DNA of 64,000 bases from Paenibacillus lemnae (GCF_012933385.1 NZ_JABBPN010000008.1:1-64000), one strand, 5' to 3'; positions 17,183-26,478 are shown, counted from the first letter of the stretch. The notes: generated by a model not told the origin, from the sequence alone. Numbers and translations: made by a program.

Positions 17183-18589
17183 ATGAAGAACGAGTCGATG
17201 ACCCCAAGGCAAATTGTAGCCGAACTTGATAAGTATATTGTTGGACAGAAAGAGGCTAAGAAGTCAGTAGCCGTAGCTTTACGCAACCGCTATCGGCGAA
17301 GTCTTCTCAGCGAAGAAGACCGGGATGAAATCGTACCGAAAAATATTCTCATGATGGGGCCTACAGGTGTCGGGAAAACCGAGATTGCCCGGCGTCTGGC
17401 AAAGCTCGTTCGTGCACCTTTTGTCAAAATAGAAGCCACCAAATTTACTGAAGTCGGTTACGTGGGCCGTGATGTTGAATCCATGGTGCGGGATTTGGTG
17501 GAAACAGCGATCCGAATGGTCAAGCTGGAACGGACCGAAGAGGTAAAAGACAAAGCGGAAGAAATGGCCAATGAGCGTATTGTTCAGATTCTGGCGCCTT
17601 CTAAGAAGGGGCAGAAGAATCAGCGCAATCCGTTTGAAATGCTGTTTGGCGGAAGCAATGGACAAAATCAAGAAGCACAAGAAGAGACGCCTGAGAATGA
17701 CAGCTCTGTCAATGAAAAGCGCCGGCAGGTTCGGTTTAATCTTTTATCCGGCAAGCTCGAGGACGATCTGATTGAAATTGATGTGGAAGACAGTGCGCCT
17801 AACATGTTTGATATGTTTGCCGGGCAAGGCAACGATCAGATGGGTATGAATATGCAGGAAATGTTCGGAAACTTGATGCCAAAACGCACCAAGAAGCGTA
17901 AACTGACGGTCAAGGAAGCGCGCAAGGTGCTTATCCAGGAAGAAGCAGCCAAGCTGATCGATATGGATGAGGTTACTCAGGAATCCGTGCGCAGGGCTGA
18001 GCAGTCCGGCATTATTTTTATCGATGAAATTGACAAGGTAGCAAGCCAAGGCAGGGGTTCAGGCCCAGACGTGTCCAGGGAAGGCGTCCAGCGAGATATA
18101 CTTCCAATCGTCGAAGGATCCACGATTATGACCAAATATGGTCCTGTTAAAACAGACTATATTCTGTTTATTGCCGCCGGGGCATTCCATATTGCCAAAC
18201 CTTCTGATTTGATCCCGGAGCTGCAGGGGCGTTTCCCGATTCGAGTGGAATTGAAAAGTTTGTCCTTAGACGATTTTGTGTCGATTTTGACAGAGCCCAA
18301 GAATGCACTTACAAAACAATACGTTCACCTGCTGCAAACCGAAGATATCGAGGTGGAGTTTTCTCCGGAAGCCATCCGGGAGATCGCACAAATCGCCGCT
18401 TCTGTGAATCAGAATACTGAGAATATAGGTGCGAGAAGACTTCATACGATACTGGAGAAGCTTTTGGAGGATCTTTCTTTCGAGGCGCCTGAACTAACCC
18501 TGGACCGCATGGTAATTACCCCGCAGTATGTCCGGGAGAAGCTGGGTGAAATTGCTCAGGATCGGGACTTAAGCCAGTATATATTATAG
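17183..18589 (+). CDS. hslU: HslU (ClpY) unfoldase ATPase
   Basis: A 468-residue AAA+ ATPase. N-terminal [16 protein letters not shown] is typical, Walker A GPTGVGKT is at 59-66, and pore-region [10 protein letters not shown] follows. An intermediate domain of about 100 residues is Gln/Asn-rich. Walker B is IIFIDEIDK. The C-terminal tail RDLSQYIL docks into HslV. It unfolds substrates and feeds them to HslV. CGGAGGAATGAG precedes the ATG. In B. subtilis codY comes next; it is missing here. Confidence 0.97.
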   Translation: MKNESMTPRQIVAELDKYIVGQKEAKKSVAVALRNRYRRSLLSEEDRDEIVPKNILMMGPTGVGKTEIARRLAKLVRAPFVKIEATKFTEVGYVGRDVESMVRDLVETAIRMVKLERTEEVKDKAEEMANERIVQILAPSKKGQKNQRNPFEMLFGGSNGQNQEAQEETPENDSSVNEKRRQVRFNLLSGKLEDDLIEIDVEDSAPNMFDMFAGQGNDQMGMNMQEMFGNLMPKRTKKRKLTVKEARKVLIQEEAAKLIDMDEVTQESVRRAEQSGIIFIDEIDKVASQGRGSGPDVSREGVQRDILPIVEGSTIMTKYGPVKTDYILFIAAGAFHIAKPSDLIPELQGRFPIRVELKSLSLDDFVSILTEPKNALTKQYVHLLQTEDIEVEFSPEAIREIAQIAASVNQNTENIGARRLHTILEKLLEDLSFEAPELTLDRMVITPQYVREKLGEIAQDRDLSQYIL

Positions 18590-18635
18590 ATTAAAAATGA
18601 AATGAGTTAGAAATTAATTTTCATAATCCTGAAAA

Positions 18636-18651
18636 AACATGGGACCATGTT
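18636..18651. promoter_or_regulatory. 16-bp operator-like palindrome downstream of hslU
   Basis: AACATGG-GA-CCATGTT: two perfect 7-bp arms around a 2-bp centre. The tiny centre argues for a protein-binding DNA site rather than an RNA hairpin. Confidence 0.35.
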
Positions 18652-18787
18652 ACCGAGCGAGTTAGGTCCTAGATCGTGCTGTCATTTAGGAACACAATCA
18701 ACAAATGGATAATAACGACAATAATTTCCCACAGTTTCTCACATTAAATAGAATATTTTAGGTGAATTACGTGTAAAAATGAATCCT

Positions 18788-18826
18788 AAGCCCTTCTTTT
18801 TGGTAAAAGATAGGGCTTTTTTCTTA
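18788..18826 (+). terminator. intrinsic terminator between hslVU and flgB
   Basis: The left arm 18788-18800 pairs with 18805-18818 (one bulge), closed by AAGCCCT/AGGGCTT at the base and followed by TTTTTTCTT. It isolates the flagellar operon from hslVU. Confidence 0.85.
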
Positions 18827-18874
18827 TTGTAAAAAGTACCAATCTCTAAGAAACTTAGTTTATGTGACAGCATG

Positions 18875-18902
18875 TTGTCTTTTTCTACTTAAGTCCCATG
18901 AT
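18875..18902 (+). promoter_or_regulatory. candidate SigA-type promoter of the fla/che operon
   Basis: TTGTCT (18875-18880), 16-bp spacer, CATGAT (18897-18902). Each box has four of six consensus bases, so the call is weak. The transcription start would lie near 18909, just upstream of the Spo0A-like sites. No SigD-type promoter was recognised. Confidence 0.3.
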
Positions 18903-18923
18903 AGTGCATATGAATTATTTTTA

Positions 18924-18953
18924 TTTTGTCGAAAAAGAGGATTTAGTCGAAAA
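18924..18953. promoter_or_regulatory. two tandem Spo0A-box-like sites upstream of flgB
   Basis: The 0A-box consensus TGTCGAA is matched exactly at 18927-18933 (in TTTTGTCGAAAAA) and with one change at 18945-18951 (AGTCGAA), spaced 18 bp in the same direction. They lie 47-76 bp before the flgB start, between the candidate promoter and the gene. Binding by Spo0A is inference. Confidence 0.4.
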
Positions 18954-18999
18954 GTGTGGAAATGGTTGGACAGCGATTTAGAGAGAAAGGGTGGGTCTG

Positions 19000-19407
19000 G
19001 TGAACTTATTAGGCGGCAGCAGCTTTCAGTACCTGCAAGCAGGTTTGGATGCGGCAAATGCTCGTAATGTGGTGATTTCGAATAATATCGCCAATGTGGA
19101 TACCCCTCATTACAAGAGGTCGGAGGTAGCTTTCGAGAGTATGTTGAAAACGGAAATGAACAGCTTGAAGATGACAATTTCCGGCAAACGAACAGATCCA
19201 AGGCATTTTGTGATTGGTCCAACACAAGGAATTCCTCAATCTTCTTTGCAGACCGACCATTCAAGCGCTATGAACAATAACGGCAATAATGTTGATATCG
19301 ATCGCGAGATGTCGTTGTTAGCTGAAAATCAGCTTCGATATAATTCATACATTCAGGCAGTGAATGAACATATTCGTTTGATGCGTTCCGCAGTGGAAGG
19401 GAGATAA
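19000..19407 (+). CDS. flgB: flagellar basal-body rod protein FlgB
   Basis: A 135-residue proximal rod protein. VVISNNIANVDTPHYKR near residues 24-40 is the rod-family signature, and the C-terminal NEHIRLMRSAV helix pairs with it in the rod. It is exported by the flagellar secretion system without a cleaved signal. GTG 19000 is chosen (AAAGGGTGGG at proper distance); the in-frame GTG at 18991 lies inside that site. It is the first gene of the fla/che operon. Confidence 0.95.
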   Translation: MNLLGGSSFQYLQAGLDAANARNVVISNNIANVDTPHYKRSEVAFESMLKTEMNSLKMTISGKRTDPRHFVIGPTQGIPQSSLQTDHSSAMNNNGNNVDIDREMSLLAENQLRYNSYIQAVNEHIRLMRSAVEGR

Positions 19408-19413
19408 TGTTAC

Positions 19414-19872
19414 ATGAACTTAACAGGGAGTTTTAATGTCAGTGCTTCAGCACTGACTGCACAACGGTTCAGAATGGATGTTATATCTTCTAATATTGCT
19501 AACGCCGAAACAACAAGAGCAAAAGTAGAGAACGGTGTGTCGGTACCTTATCGCCGCAAGATGGTCGTGATGGAGCCGATGCAGGACAGTTTCCAGAAAA
19601 TGCTTCAATCCCAAATGGAAAACAAGGGAAGTGGCAGTGCTGGTCAAGGCGTCAAGGTTAGTGCGATTCGGGAAGATAAATCACCTTTGAAGCCAGTTTA
19701 TAATCCTGGGCATCCTGACGCGAATGCAGAAGGATATGTATTTATGCCCAATGTGGATATAACAAAAGAAATGGTGGATTTGATCTCGGCCAGCCGGTCC
19801 TACGAAGCAAATGTCACAGCATTAAATGCTTCCAAAGCCATGGTCATGAAAGCATTGGAGATTGGCAGATAA
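19414..19872 (+). CDS. flgC: flagellar basal-body rod protein FlgC
   Basis: A 152-residue rod protein with FNVSASALTAQRFRMDVISS near the start, NIANAETT, and the typical closing VDLISASRSYEANVTALNAS. It builds the rod with FlgB, FliE and the FlgG-type proteins. It lies 6 nt after flgB, so the two are probably coupled. Confidence 0.96.
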   Translation: MNLTGSFNVSASALTAQRFRMDVISSNIANAETTRAKVENGVSVPYRRKMVVMEPMQDSFQKMLQSQMENKGSGSAGQGVKVSAIREDKSPLKPVYNPGHPDANAEGYVFMPNVDITKEMVDLISASRSYEANVTALNASKAMVMKALEIGR

Positions 19873-19911
19873 TGAAGGTCTTACATATAGACTGAACAGG
19901 AGGAAACATTT

Positions 19912-20217
19912 TTGATCCAGAATACCTTGTTAACCACCGGCTCCCTTCAGATGCAGCCTCAAATAACGGCAAAGCCGGCTGCAACACCTTCCGATTCGAT
20001 GCGTCAATTCGGTTCTTACCTTGAGGAAGCTATCCAATCCGTAGCATCCCAGGAGAAAAATGCTCACATGATGAGTAACAAACTGTTGACAGGTGAAGTC
20101 AGTGTAGATCAAACAATGATCTCCGCCCAACAGGCTTTGCTGAGCGTACAGCTCACCACACAGGTCCGAAACAAAGTAGTTGAGGCCTACCAAGAGATCA
20201 TGCGTACGCAAATGTAA
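19912..20217 (+). CDS. fliE: flagellar hook-basal body protein FliE
   Basis: A 101-residue protein joining the MS ring to the rod and needed to start rod export. Its C-terminal half, with EVSVDQTMISAQQALLSVQL and RNKVVEAYQEIMRTQM, is the conserved FliE core. The start is TTG 19912 after AGGAGG. Confidence 0.95.
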   Translation: MIQNTLLTTGSLQMQPQITAKPAATPSDSMRQFGSYLEEAIQSVASQEKNAHMMSNKLLTGEVSVDQTMISAQQALLSVQLTTQVRNKVVEAYQEIMRTQM

Positions 20218-20250
20218 TCTTTCCAGCAAAGACTGTGATGGGGTGACAAT

Positions 20251-21828
20251 GTGAATGAAAGAATCGCCCAGTACACGGAGAAGGCATCCGGGTATTGGAA
20301 TCAATTTAGCAGCAAGCAGAAAATTATGCTTGTTTCAACAATACTTTTTGTGATCATAGCGATCGTCGTTATGACGATGCAGTTTTCAAAAACGGAATAT
20401 GAAGTAGCTTTCCGAGAGCTGGATTCCAGTGATGCAGCCGGAATTATCAGCCATCTGGAATCACAAAACATTCCATACTGGCTTGGTCCGGATGGGACAA
20501 GCATCTCAGTTCCCGGCAAAGACGTCACCAGGGTGCAAATTGATGTCGGTTCACAGGGGATGGTGCAGAACGGCACAATCGGCCTGGAAACATTTGAACA
20601 AAACTCATCAGCCATCGGAATGACAGATAATGAGTTCGAGGTAAAGTATGTAAATGCCTTGAACGGCGAAGTTGAACGTATGCTCGAAAAAATGAGCGGC
20701 GTACATGATGCAACAGTGCTGTTGAATCTGCCAAAGGAAAGCCTCTTTGCTTCTCAGGCTGACCGTGAAAAGGCTAGCGCATCTGTTGTCCTGAAGTTCA
20801 AACCGGGATACCGACCGAATCAGGAAATGGTAGACAGCTATTATAATCTTGTGAAAACCTCGGTGCCGAATCTCCCTGTTGAGAACATCACGATTACGAA
20901 TGATGAAGTAGAGCTGCTGGCTACGGCTAAAGGCGGTCAAGGTGGTTTGATCGGCAAGGTTGAAGAAAACTTTGCACTGCAAAACCAGTTTGAAAGCAAT
21001 GTGAGAAAAAATGTACAGCAGTTTCTTTCCCAATACATGGGTCCTAATAAAGTAAACGTACTTGTCACGTCAAAATTAAATTTCGATCAAGTCCAGAGCA
21101 AAGAAAATATTGTAACTCCTGTCGATGAAGAAGAAATGAAAGGGATTGAAATCAGCGTACAGGAAATACAAAAAAATTACTCAGGAACAAGTAGTCCTAC
21201 AGGCGGAGTTGCAGGAACGGGAGAGGAAGAAATTTCAGGATATCCCAGTGATTCTTCTAATGGCGAGTCTAACTCGGAGGAAAGCTCAAGCACTATTAAC
21301 TACGAAGTTAACCGCATAACCCGCGATGTTATCTCCAGTCCTTACTCTGTAAAAGACTTAACCATAAATGTATCTGTTGAACCACCAAATGGTCAGGAAA
21401 ATTTGGATGAAGCCACACGAGGAGCCATTGAAAACATCCTCATCAATACGGTTAGAGCTTCTCTGTCGGATTCAGGTGTCACTTATACAGACGCTGATCT
21501 AAGTAAAAAAGTTTCGGTCGTTTCCCAGTTCATGGACTCCGGCCTAGACGAAGAAAATACACCGCTCCTATCTAACCCAATGATGTGGGGGATCGGTCTT
21601 GCAGCACTTGCTCTTATTGCTGGGGGAATATTCTTTATAGCCCGCAGACGCAGACAGCAGGAAGAGGAAGAAGAAAATATCAGTCTGCCTCCGATAACTG
21701 AGTTCCCTTCCATTAATCTGGAGAGTGTGACGAACGAGAGCCAGGTTCGCAAACAACTGGAGACACTGGCAAAGAAAAAACCGGATGAATTCGTTAATTT
21801 ACTTCGTACGTGGCTTACTGAGGAATAG
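20251..21828 (+). CDS. fliF: flagellar MS-ring protein FliF
   Basis: A 525-residue protein. TM1 is near residues 26-44 (IMLVSTILFVIIAIVVMTM). Periplasm-side ring-building domains follow, with FRELDSSDAAGIISHLE. A Ser/Gly-rich stretch lies around 310-345, TM2 at about 448-466 (GIGLAALALIAGGIFFI), and the C-terminal tail ending NLLRTWLTEE binds FliG. It forms the base on which the motor and the export gate assemble. Start GTG 20251 follows GGGGTGA. Confidence 0.97.
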   Translation: MNERIAQYTEKASGYWNQFSSKQKIMLVSTILFVIIAIVVMTMQFSKTEYEVAFRELDSSDAAGIISHLESQNIPYWLGPDGTSISVPGKDVTRVQIDVGSQGMVQNGTIGLETFEQNSSAIGMTDNEFEVKYVNALNGEVERMLEKMSGVHDATVLLNLPKESLFASQADREKASASVVLKFKPGYRPNQEMVDSYYNLVKTSVPNLPVENITITNDEVELLATAKGGQGGLIGKVEENFALQNQFESNVRKNVQQFLSQYMGPNKVNVLVTSKLNFDQVQSKENIVTPVDEEEMKGIEISVQEIQKNYSGTSSPTGGVAGTGEEEISGYPSDSSNGESNSEESSSTINYEVNRITRDVISSPYSVKDLTINVSVEPPNGQENLDEATRGAIENILINTVRASLSDSGVTYTDADLSKKVSVVSQFMDSGLDEENTPLLSNPMMWGIGLAALALIAGGIFFIARRRRQQEEEEENISLPPITEFPSINLESVTNESQVRKQLETLAKKKPDEFVNLLRTWLTEE

Positions 21829-21839
21829 GAGTGGAAGCA

Positions 21840-22856
21840 TTGGCGAGAGGGACGAACCAAATGTTAACCGGAAGGCAGAAAGCCGCGATATTATTAATTA
21901 CTCTTGGACCCGAGGTATCAGCACAAATCTTCAAGCATTTGAGGGACGAGGAGATAGAGCAGCTGACCCTTGAGATCGCTAATGTCCGCAAGGTCGACGG
22001 CGGCGAGAAAGAAATTATTATGTCCGAGTTCCATCAAATATGTCTGGCGCAGGAATATATTTCTCAGGGCGGTATTACCTATGCTAAAGAAATTTTAGAA
22101 AAGGCATTGGGACAGCAAAAAGCTTTGGAAGTGATCAACAGGCTGACAGCTACACTGCAAGTACGACCGTTTGATTTTGCCAGAAAAGCAGATCCAAGCC
22201 AGATACTGAATTTTATTCAGAATGAAAATGCCCAAACCATTGCGCTGGTACTCTCATACCTGCAATTCGAGCAGGCAGCCAGTATCCTTTCTTCTCTTCC
22301 CCAAGAGAAGCAGGCTGAGGTTGCACGCAGAGTTGCCGTAATGGACAGTACTTCCCCTGAAGTCATTTCCCAGGTGGAACGAGTCCTTGAACAAAAGCTT
22401 TCCTCAACGGTGACGCAAGATTATACAAGTGCCGGCGGCATTGAATCGATTGTTCAAATCTTGAATGGCGTTGACCGGGGGACTGAACGTACCATTCTGG
22501 ATGCTCTGGAAATCCAGGATCCGGAATTGGCAGAAGAGATCAAAAAGCGGATGTTTGTGTTCGAAGACATTGTCAATGTGGACAACCGGTCAATCCAGCG
22601 TATTATCCGGGATATCGAAAATGCGGATCTTCAGCTTGCTCTCAAGGTGGCGAGCGAAGAAGTGCGTGATGTCATTTTCCGCAATATGTCGAAACGGATG
22701 GCTGAAACCTTTAAGGAAGAAATGGAGTTTATGGGTCCTGTACGGCTTCGTGATGTGGAAGAGGCACAGACTCGTATTGTAAGTACGATCCGCAGACTTG
22801 AAGAGGCTGGCGAAATTATCATAGCCCGCGGCGGAGGAGATGACATTATTGTCTAA
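21840..22856 (+). CDS. fliG: flagellar motor switch protein FliG
   Basis: A 338-residue protein, the same length as B. subtilis FliG, beginning MARGTNQMLTGRQKAAILLI. TTG 21840 after AGGAGTGG is preferred to GTG 21831. N- and middle-domain motifs (QIFKHLRDEEIEQLT, ILSSLPQEKQAEVARRVA) bind FliF and FliM. The C-terminal charged helix (MFVFEDIVNVDNRSIQRII) faces the stator. It makes torque and sets rotation direction. Its end overlaps fliH. Confidence 0.97.
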   Translation: MARGTNQMLTGRQKAAILLITLGPEVSAQIFKHLRDEEIEQLTLEIANVRKVDGGEKEIIMSEFHQICLAQEYISQGGITYAKEILEKALGQQKALEVINRLTATLQVRPFDFARKADPSQILNFIQNENAQTIALVLSYLQFEQAASILSSLPQEKQAEVARRVAVMDSTSPEVISQVERVLEQKLSSTVTQDYTSAGGIESIVQILNGVDRGTERTILDALEIQDPELAEEIKKRMFVFEDIVNVDNRSIQRIIRDIENADLQLALKVASEEVRDVIFRNMSKRMAETFKEEMEFMGPVRLRDVEEAQTRIVSTIRRLEEAGEIIIARGGGDDIIV

Positions 22857-23694
22857 TTTGATCAAACCTTCTCAATATATGCCTTTGGATGTGCTGAAAG
22901 AACTTGATCTTGCCCAAAGATACCGATTTCCGGAAACAGAAGAAGACCAAGAGCAAGCTCCCCAACCCGTGCAGCCTGAAGTGCATTATACATTGGAATC
23001 CGCCGAGCAGTTGAAGCAGGAAATACTCAGAGATGCCAAAGAATTTGCGGAACGACAAATTCGTGAAGCATCCGAGGCGGCGGAGAAGATCATGTCAGAC
23101 GCGCGTGCCGAAATTTCTTCCTGGTGGGACGAAAGACGGAGTCAGGATGAGGATATCGCTGAAGCCTCCAAGGCCGAAGGTTACCGGGCAGGTTATGAGG
23201 AAGGTGCCGATAAGGCCAGGGTGGAAATGCAGGAACTTCTGGATTCAGCCACTCAGGATGCCCAGAAACTGTTGAGTCAGGCTTATGAAGCTAAGGAAGA
23301 GCTGATTCAAGAAGCGGAACCATTTCTGGTTGACCTCAGCTGTGCAATAGCTGAGAAAATTATTGAACGGCAGCTGACGATTGAGCCGGAATATGTACTT
23401 GATCTCATCACTAAATATCTGGCTCGCAAAAAGGAAAAAGGCATCATCTCGCTTTGTGTCGCACCAACACACTTCGCATTTGTGCATGCGGCCAGGGAAG
23501 AGCTTGCATTAAACGTGGACTCTCAGGCCGAACTGCAGATTTTACCGGATTCGACGGTTACGGACCGAGGCTGTGTAATTCGTTCTTCATTAGGAAGTGT
23601 AGATGCACGAATTGATACTCAACTCTCTGAGATTAAAAAAGAATTGATCCGTATCTCTATGGATGGAGAAGAACGGAGAAATCCAGATGAATAG
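22849..23694 (+). CDS. fliH: flagellar export stator/ATPase regulator FliH
   Basis: About 281 residues, homologous in layout to V-ATPase stator subunits. A long charged helix (residues about 45-150, rich in Glu/Ala/Arg) is followed by a globular C-terminal domain (FLVDLSCAIAEKIIERQLTI). It holds the ATPase FliI at the export gate. TTG 22849 sits 9 nt after GGAGGAG, whereas ATG 22840 touches that site, so TTG is preferred but not certain. Overlaps with fliG and fliI suggest coupling. Confidence 0.88.
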   Translation: MSNLIKPSQYMPLDVLKELDLAQRYRFPETEEDQEQAPQPVQPEVHYTLESAEQLKQEILRDAKEFAERQIREASEAAEKIMSDARAEISSWWDERRSQDEDIAEASKAEGYRAGYEEGADKARVEMQELLDSATQDAQKLLSQAYEAKEELIQEAEPFLVDLSCAIAEKIIERQLTIEPEYVLDLITKYLARKKEKGIISLCVAPTHFAFVHAAREELALNVDSQAELQILPDSTVTDRGCVIRSSLGSVDARIDTQLSEIKKELIRISMDGEERRNPDE

Positions 23695-25006
23695 ATTTAA
23701 CAGTACTCGATATAAAGATCATTTGCAGCATATTGATCCCGTGCGTATTAACGGCAAAGTGACCCAAGTCATCGGATTGATGGTGGAATCTGAGGGGCCC
23801 GATGCCAGCATCGGTGATGTATGTTACATCTATCCAACGAAGAAGGCCAAACCACTTCAAGCGGAAGTTGTAGGTTTTCGGGATAACAAAGTTCTGCTGA
23901 TGCCGCTGGGTGAGCTGCACTCCATTGGACCTGGATGTGATGTAGTTGGAACCGGCAAGCCGCTGAGTATTCAGGTGGGCTCGGAACTGCTCGGCAAAGT
24001 GCTCGATGGTTTGGGACAGCCGCTGGACGGTTCCGTTTTGCCCTCCAGAATGGCTTTCAGTTCTACCAACAGCATCCCCCAAAATCCTTTAAATCGACCA
24101 CGTGTTAAGGAACCGATCAGTATCGGTGTACGAGCGATCGACGGTTTGCTCACTGTTGGCAAAGGGCAGCGGGTCGGTATTTTTGCCGGGTCAGGAGTCG
24201 GGAAGAGTACTTTGATGGGGATGATCGCCCGCAACACGGCAGCCGATGTGAATGTTATTGCATTAGTAGGAGAACGGGGCAGAGAAGTCCTGGACTTTAT
24301 TGAACGGGATTTGGGACCTGAAGGTCTGAAAAGATCAGTGGTGATTGTAGCGACCTCCGACCAGCCAGCCCTGATTCGCATCAAAGGAGCATTGATCGCA
24401 ACAACGGTGGCTGAATATTTTCGGGACCGTGGATTAAATGTCATGCTGATGATGGACTCTGTCACCCGCTACGCCATGGCCCAGCGCGAAGTTGGACTTG
24501 CTGTAGGCGAACCACCGGCTATGAGAGGATATACGCCCTCAGTGTTTGCAAGTCTTCCCAAGCTGCTGGAACGTGCAGGGACCGGACCTGCGGGGTCCAT
24601 TACAGCATTCTATACAGTCCTTGTGGATGGCGATGATATGAACGAACCCATTGCTGATGCGGTGCGAGGCATTTTGGATGGTCATATTGTGCTTAACCGA
24701 AGTATAGCAAACAAGGGTCATTTTCCTGCCATTGATGTGCTGGCCAGCATAAGCCGGGTGATGAAGGATATTGCTGACGAAGATCAGATTGAGGCTTCAG
24801 AGAATATGAAAAGACTCATGGCTGTTTACAAAAATTCAGAGGATCTTATCAATATTGGTGCTTATCAGAAGGGCTCGAATCCGGAGATTGACGAAGCCAT
24901 GGAGTTCATAGGACAGATTTGGGATTTCACAAAACAGAAGGTCAACGAAAAAGTAACACTCGGTGAAGTGCAGGAACGATTGATTGCTGAATTTTCAAGG
25001 AGATGA
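23687..25006 (+). CDS. fliI: flagellar export ATPase FliI
   Basis: A 439-residue F1-beta-like ATPase. Walker A AGSGVGKST is at about 167-175, followed by the FliI signature around PPAMRGYTPSVFASLPKLLE. It energises and times unfolding of flagellar subunits at the gate. ATG 23687 is chosen for its CGGAGAA site; an in-frame ATG at 23663 has none. It starts inside the end of fliH. Confidence 0.96.
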   Translation: MNRFNSTRYKDHLQHIDPVRINGKVTQVIGLMVESEGPDASIGDVCYIYPTKKAKPLQAEVVGFRDNKVLLMPLGELHSIGPGCDVVGTGKPLSIQVGSELLGKVLDGLGQPLDGSVLPSRMAFSSTNSIPQNPLNRPRVKEPISIGVRAIDGLLTVGKGQRVGIFAGSGVGKSTLMGMIARNTAADVNVIALVGERGREVLDFIERDLGPEGLKRSVVIVATSDQPALIRIKGALIATTVAEYFRDRGLNVMLMMDSVTRYAMAQREVGLAVGEPPAMRGYTPSVFASLPKLLERAGTGPAGSITAFYTVLVDGDDMNEPIADAVRGILDGHIVLNRSIANKGHFPAIDVLASISRVMKDIADEDQIEASENMKRLMAVYKNSEDLINIGAYQKGSNPEIDEAMEFIGQIWDFTKQKVNEKVTLGEVQERLIAEFSRR

Positions 25007-25015
25007 CGAAGGTAA

Positions 25016-25459
25016 ATGAAATTTAATTACGCTTTCCAGAAAATTGTCGATCTCAAAGGCAATGAAAAAGCACAAGCCGAATGGATGCTGTCAGCGGCAC
25101 TTGGAGAACTTCAATCCGAAGAAAAGAGTCTCCACGAGCTGCTCTTCAAACGTGAAGAGATAGGCAGCGCACTCCAGCGGGCAGCACAGCAGTCTGCACC
25201 CATTTCTGAAATCCGAAGCCTGCAGTCTTATGTGGAATATCTGGATGTCTGCATCACGAAGAAAGAAAACGATATTCAAAGTGCACACCGAAATGTTCAT
25301 CATAAGCAGGAACGGCTGCAGGAGACGATGCTTGACGAAAAAGTCTGGCTGAAAGCAAAAGAGAAAAGCAGTGAGAAGTTCCGGCAAGAAAGTCTCCTAC
25401 GGGAACAAAACGAGCTGGATGAGATGGCGACCGTCCGTTACGCAGTCCAAGCCCGCTAA
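25016..25459 (+). CDS. fliJ: flagellar export chaperone FliJ
   Basis: A 147-residue coiled-coil protein (MKFNYAFQKIVDLKGNEKAQ start, then continuous charged heptads). It resembles the ATP synthase gamma stalk and escorts chaperones to FliI and FlhA. It lies 9 nt after fliI, as expected. Confidence 0.92.
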   Translation: MKFNYAFQKIVDLKGNEKAQAEWMLSAALGELQSEEKSLHELLFKREEIGSALQRAAQQSAPISEIRSLQSYVEYLDVCITKKENDIQSAHRNVHHKQERLQETMLDEKVWLKAKEKSSEKFRQESLLREQNELDEMATVRYAVQAR

Positions 25460-25508
25460 ACCTGAAGTTCCGGGGTAATCCCCGTGCCCGCAGAGGAGGA
25501 AACGTATT

Positions 25509-26432
25509 ATGGCTCGAAAAGATATGCCGCTGGATCAGGAAGAATCAAGCGGAGGGATTGAAAAGGTTATGCTTTTTCTAATTCCTATTATATTTACAAT
25601 CGTTCTGGTAGGGGTGCTCCTAACCTTGTTCAATATCAATTTCCGCAGCGGAGTTATGGAGTTTGCCAATAAAATCCCGATCGTGAAGGATTGGGTGCCT
25701 GACCCGGTTTTGACAGCGGAAGAGAAAAAGGAGAAGGAAGAGAAGGAGAAAGAAAATAACTCCGAAGCAGCTATTGAGAAACTGCAGCAGCAGCTTTCTG
25801 AACAAGAAAAAGCCCTGAATGAATTGACTGAGCAAAAAGAAGCACAGGAAAACAAAGCTGCTGAGCTGCAGGCCCAGCTGGATGAAATGCAGAATCAGGC
25901 AGCGGCGGGCGAGGTAACGGAAGCGGATCTGTACCTTAAACAGATAACTGATCTGGCTAAAATGTATGCTTCCATGAACCCTAGTAAAGCAGCTCCGATC
26001 ATTGAAAGCCTGACTAATGAAGAAATGGTTTTGATATTGGGGGAAATGAAGAGCAGCCCGCGTGCGGCCATTCTGGAAAAAATGAATCCTCAAAAGGCGG
26101 CAGATGCAACCATGCTGCTTAAGGATGCCAAGCCTGCACAAGACAAAGCAATTGCAGCCCTTCAATCCCGCTTGAAGAGGGAAGAAGAAAGTGCAGTGGA
26201 AACATCAAGTCAAAATCTTGATAAAAATGAGCTGGGTCAGACGTTCTCCCGAATGACGCCAAAGAACGCATCGAATCTGCTCATTCAAACCTACAAAATC
26301 ACACCGGAGAAGGCAATCACCATTCTCGATTCTGTAGATGATACAACACGTGCCAGAATCCTGGATGAAATGTCAAAGGTTGAACCTGAAATGACGGCCA
26401 GAGTGTTAAATCGACTCATGGGTGCACGCTAG
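25509..26432 (+). CDS. MotE/YlxF-family flagellar membrane protein with MgtE-N-like domain
   Basis: 307 residues with one TM at about 19-41 (VMLFLIPIIFTIVLVGVLLTLF). An extracellular coiled coil (about 70-130; Lys/Glu then Gln/Glu-rich) follows. The C-terminal half has two MgtE-N/MotE-like modules (LAKMYASMNPSKAAPIIESL and FSRMTPKNASNLLIQTYKI). It sits in the ylxF place between fliJ and fliK. MotE-type proteins guide stators (MotC) to the motor in alphaproteobacteria; a similar role here is inference. The doubled module makes it longer than typical YlxF. Confidence 0.75.
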   Translation: MARKDMPLDQEESSGGIEKVMLFLIPIIFTIVLVGVLLTLFNINFRSGVMEFANKIPIVKDWVPDPVLTAEEKKEKEEKEKENNSEAAIEKLQQQLSEQEKALNELTEQKEAQENKAAELQAQLDEMQNQAAAGEVTEADLYLKQITDLAKMYASMNPSKAAPIIESLTNEEMVLILGEMKSSPRAAILEKMNPQKAADATMLLKDAKPAQDKAIAALQSRLKREEESAVETSSQNLDKNELGQTFSRMTPKNASNLLIQTYKITPEKAITILDSVDDTTRARILDEMSKVEPEMTARVLNRLMGAR

Positions 26433-26478
26433 GATTACGTTCCCCGGAAATCTTCCTGGGAAGGAGGTGAAATTATCA

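Larger units (their letters stand above)
18590..18999. other. 410-bp regulatory region before the fla/che operon, at the usual codY position
   Basis: No coding sequence was found on either strand. It holds, in order, a 16-bp operator-like palindrome (18636-18651), a terminator (18788-18826), a weak SigA-like promoter (18875-18902) and two Spo0A-box-like sites (18924-18953). AT content is clearly higher than in the flanking genes. Confidence 0.6.

Noticed and set aside
18610..18640. CodY box downstream of hslU
   Set aside because: AATTTTC and GAAAA are present but 8 bases apart instead of 1, so the AATTTTCWGAAAATT geometry is not met.
18940..18999. SigD promoter before flgB
   Set aside because: No TAAA with a GCCGATAA-like element at the right distance; GCGATTT alone is not enough.
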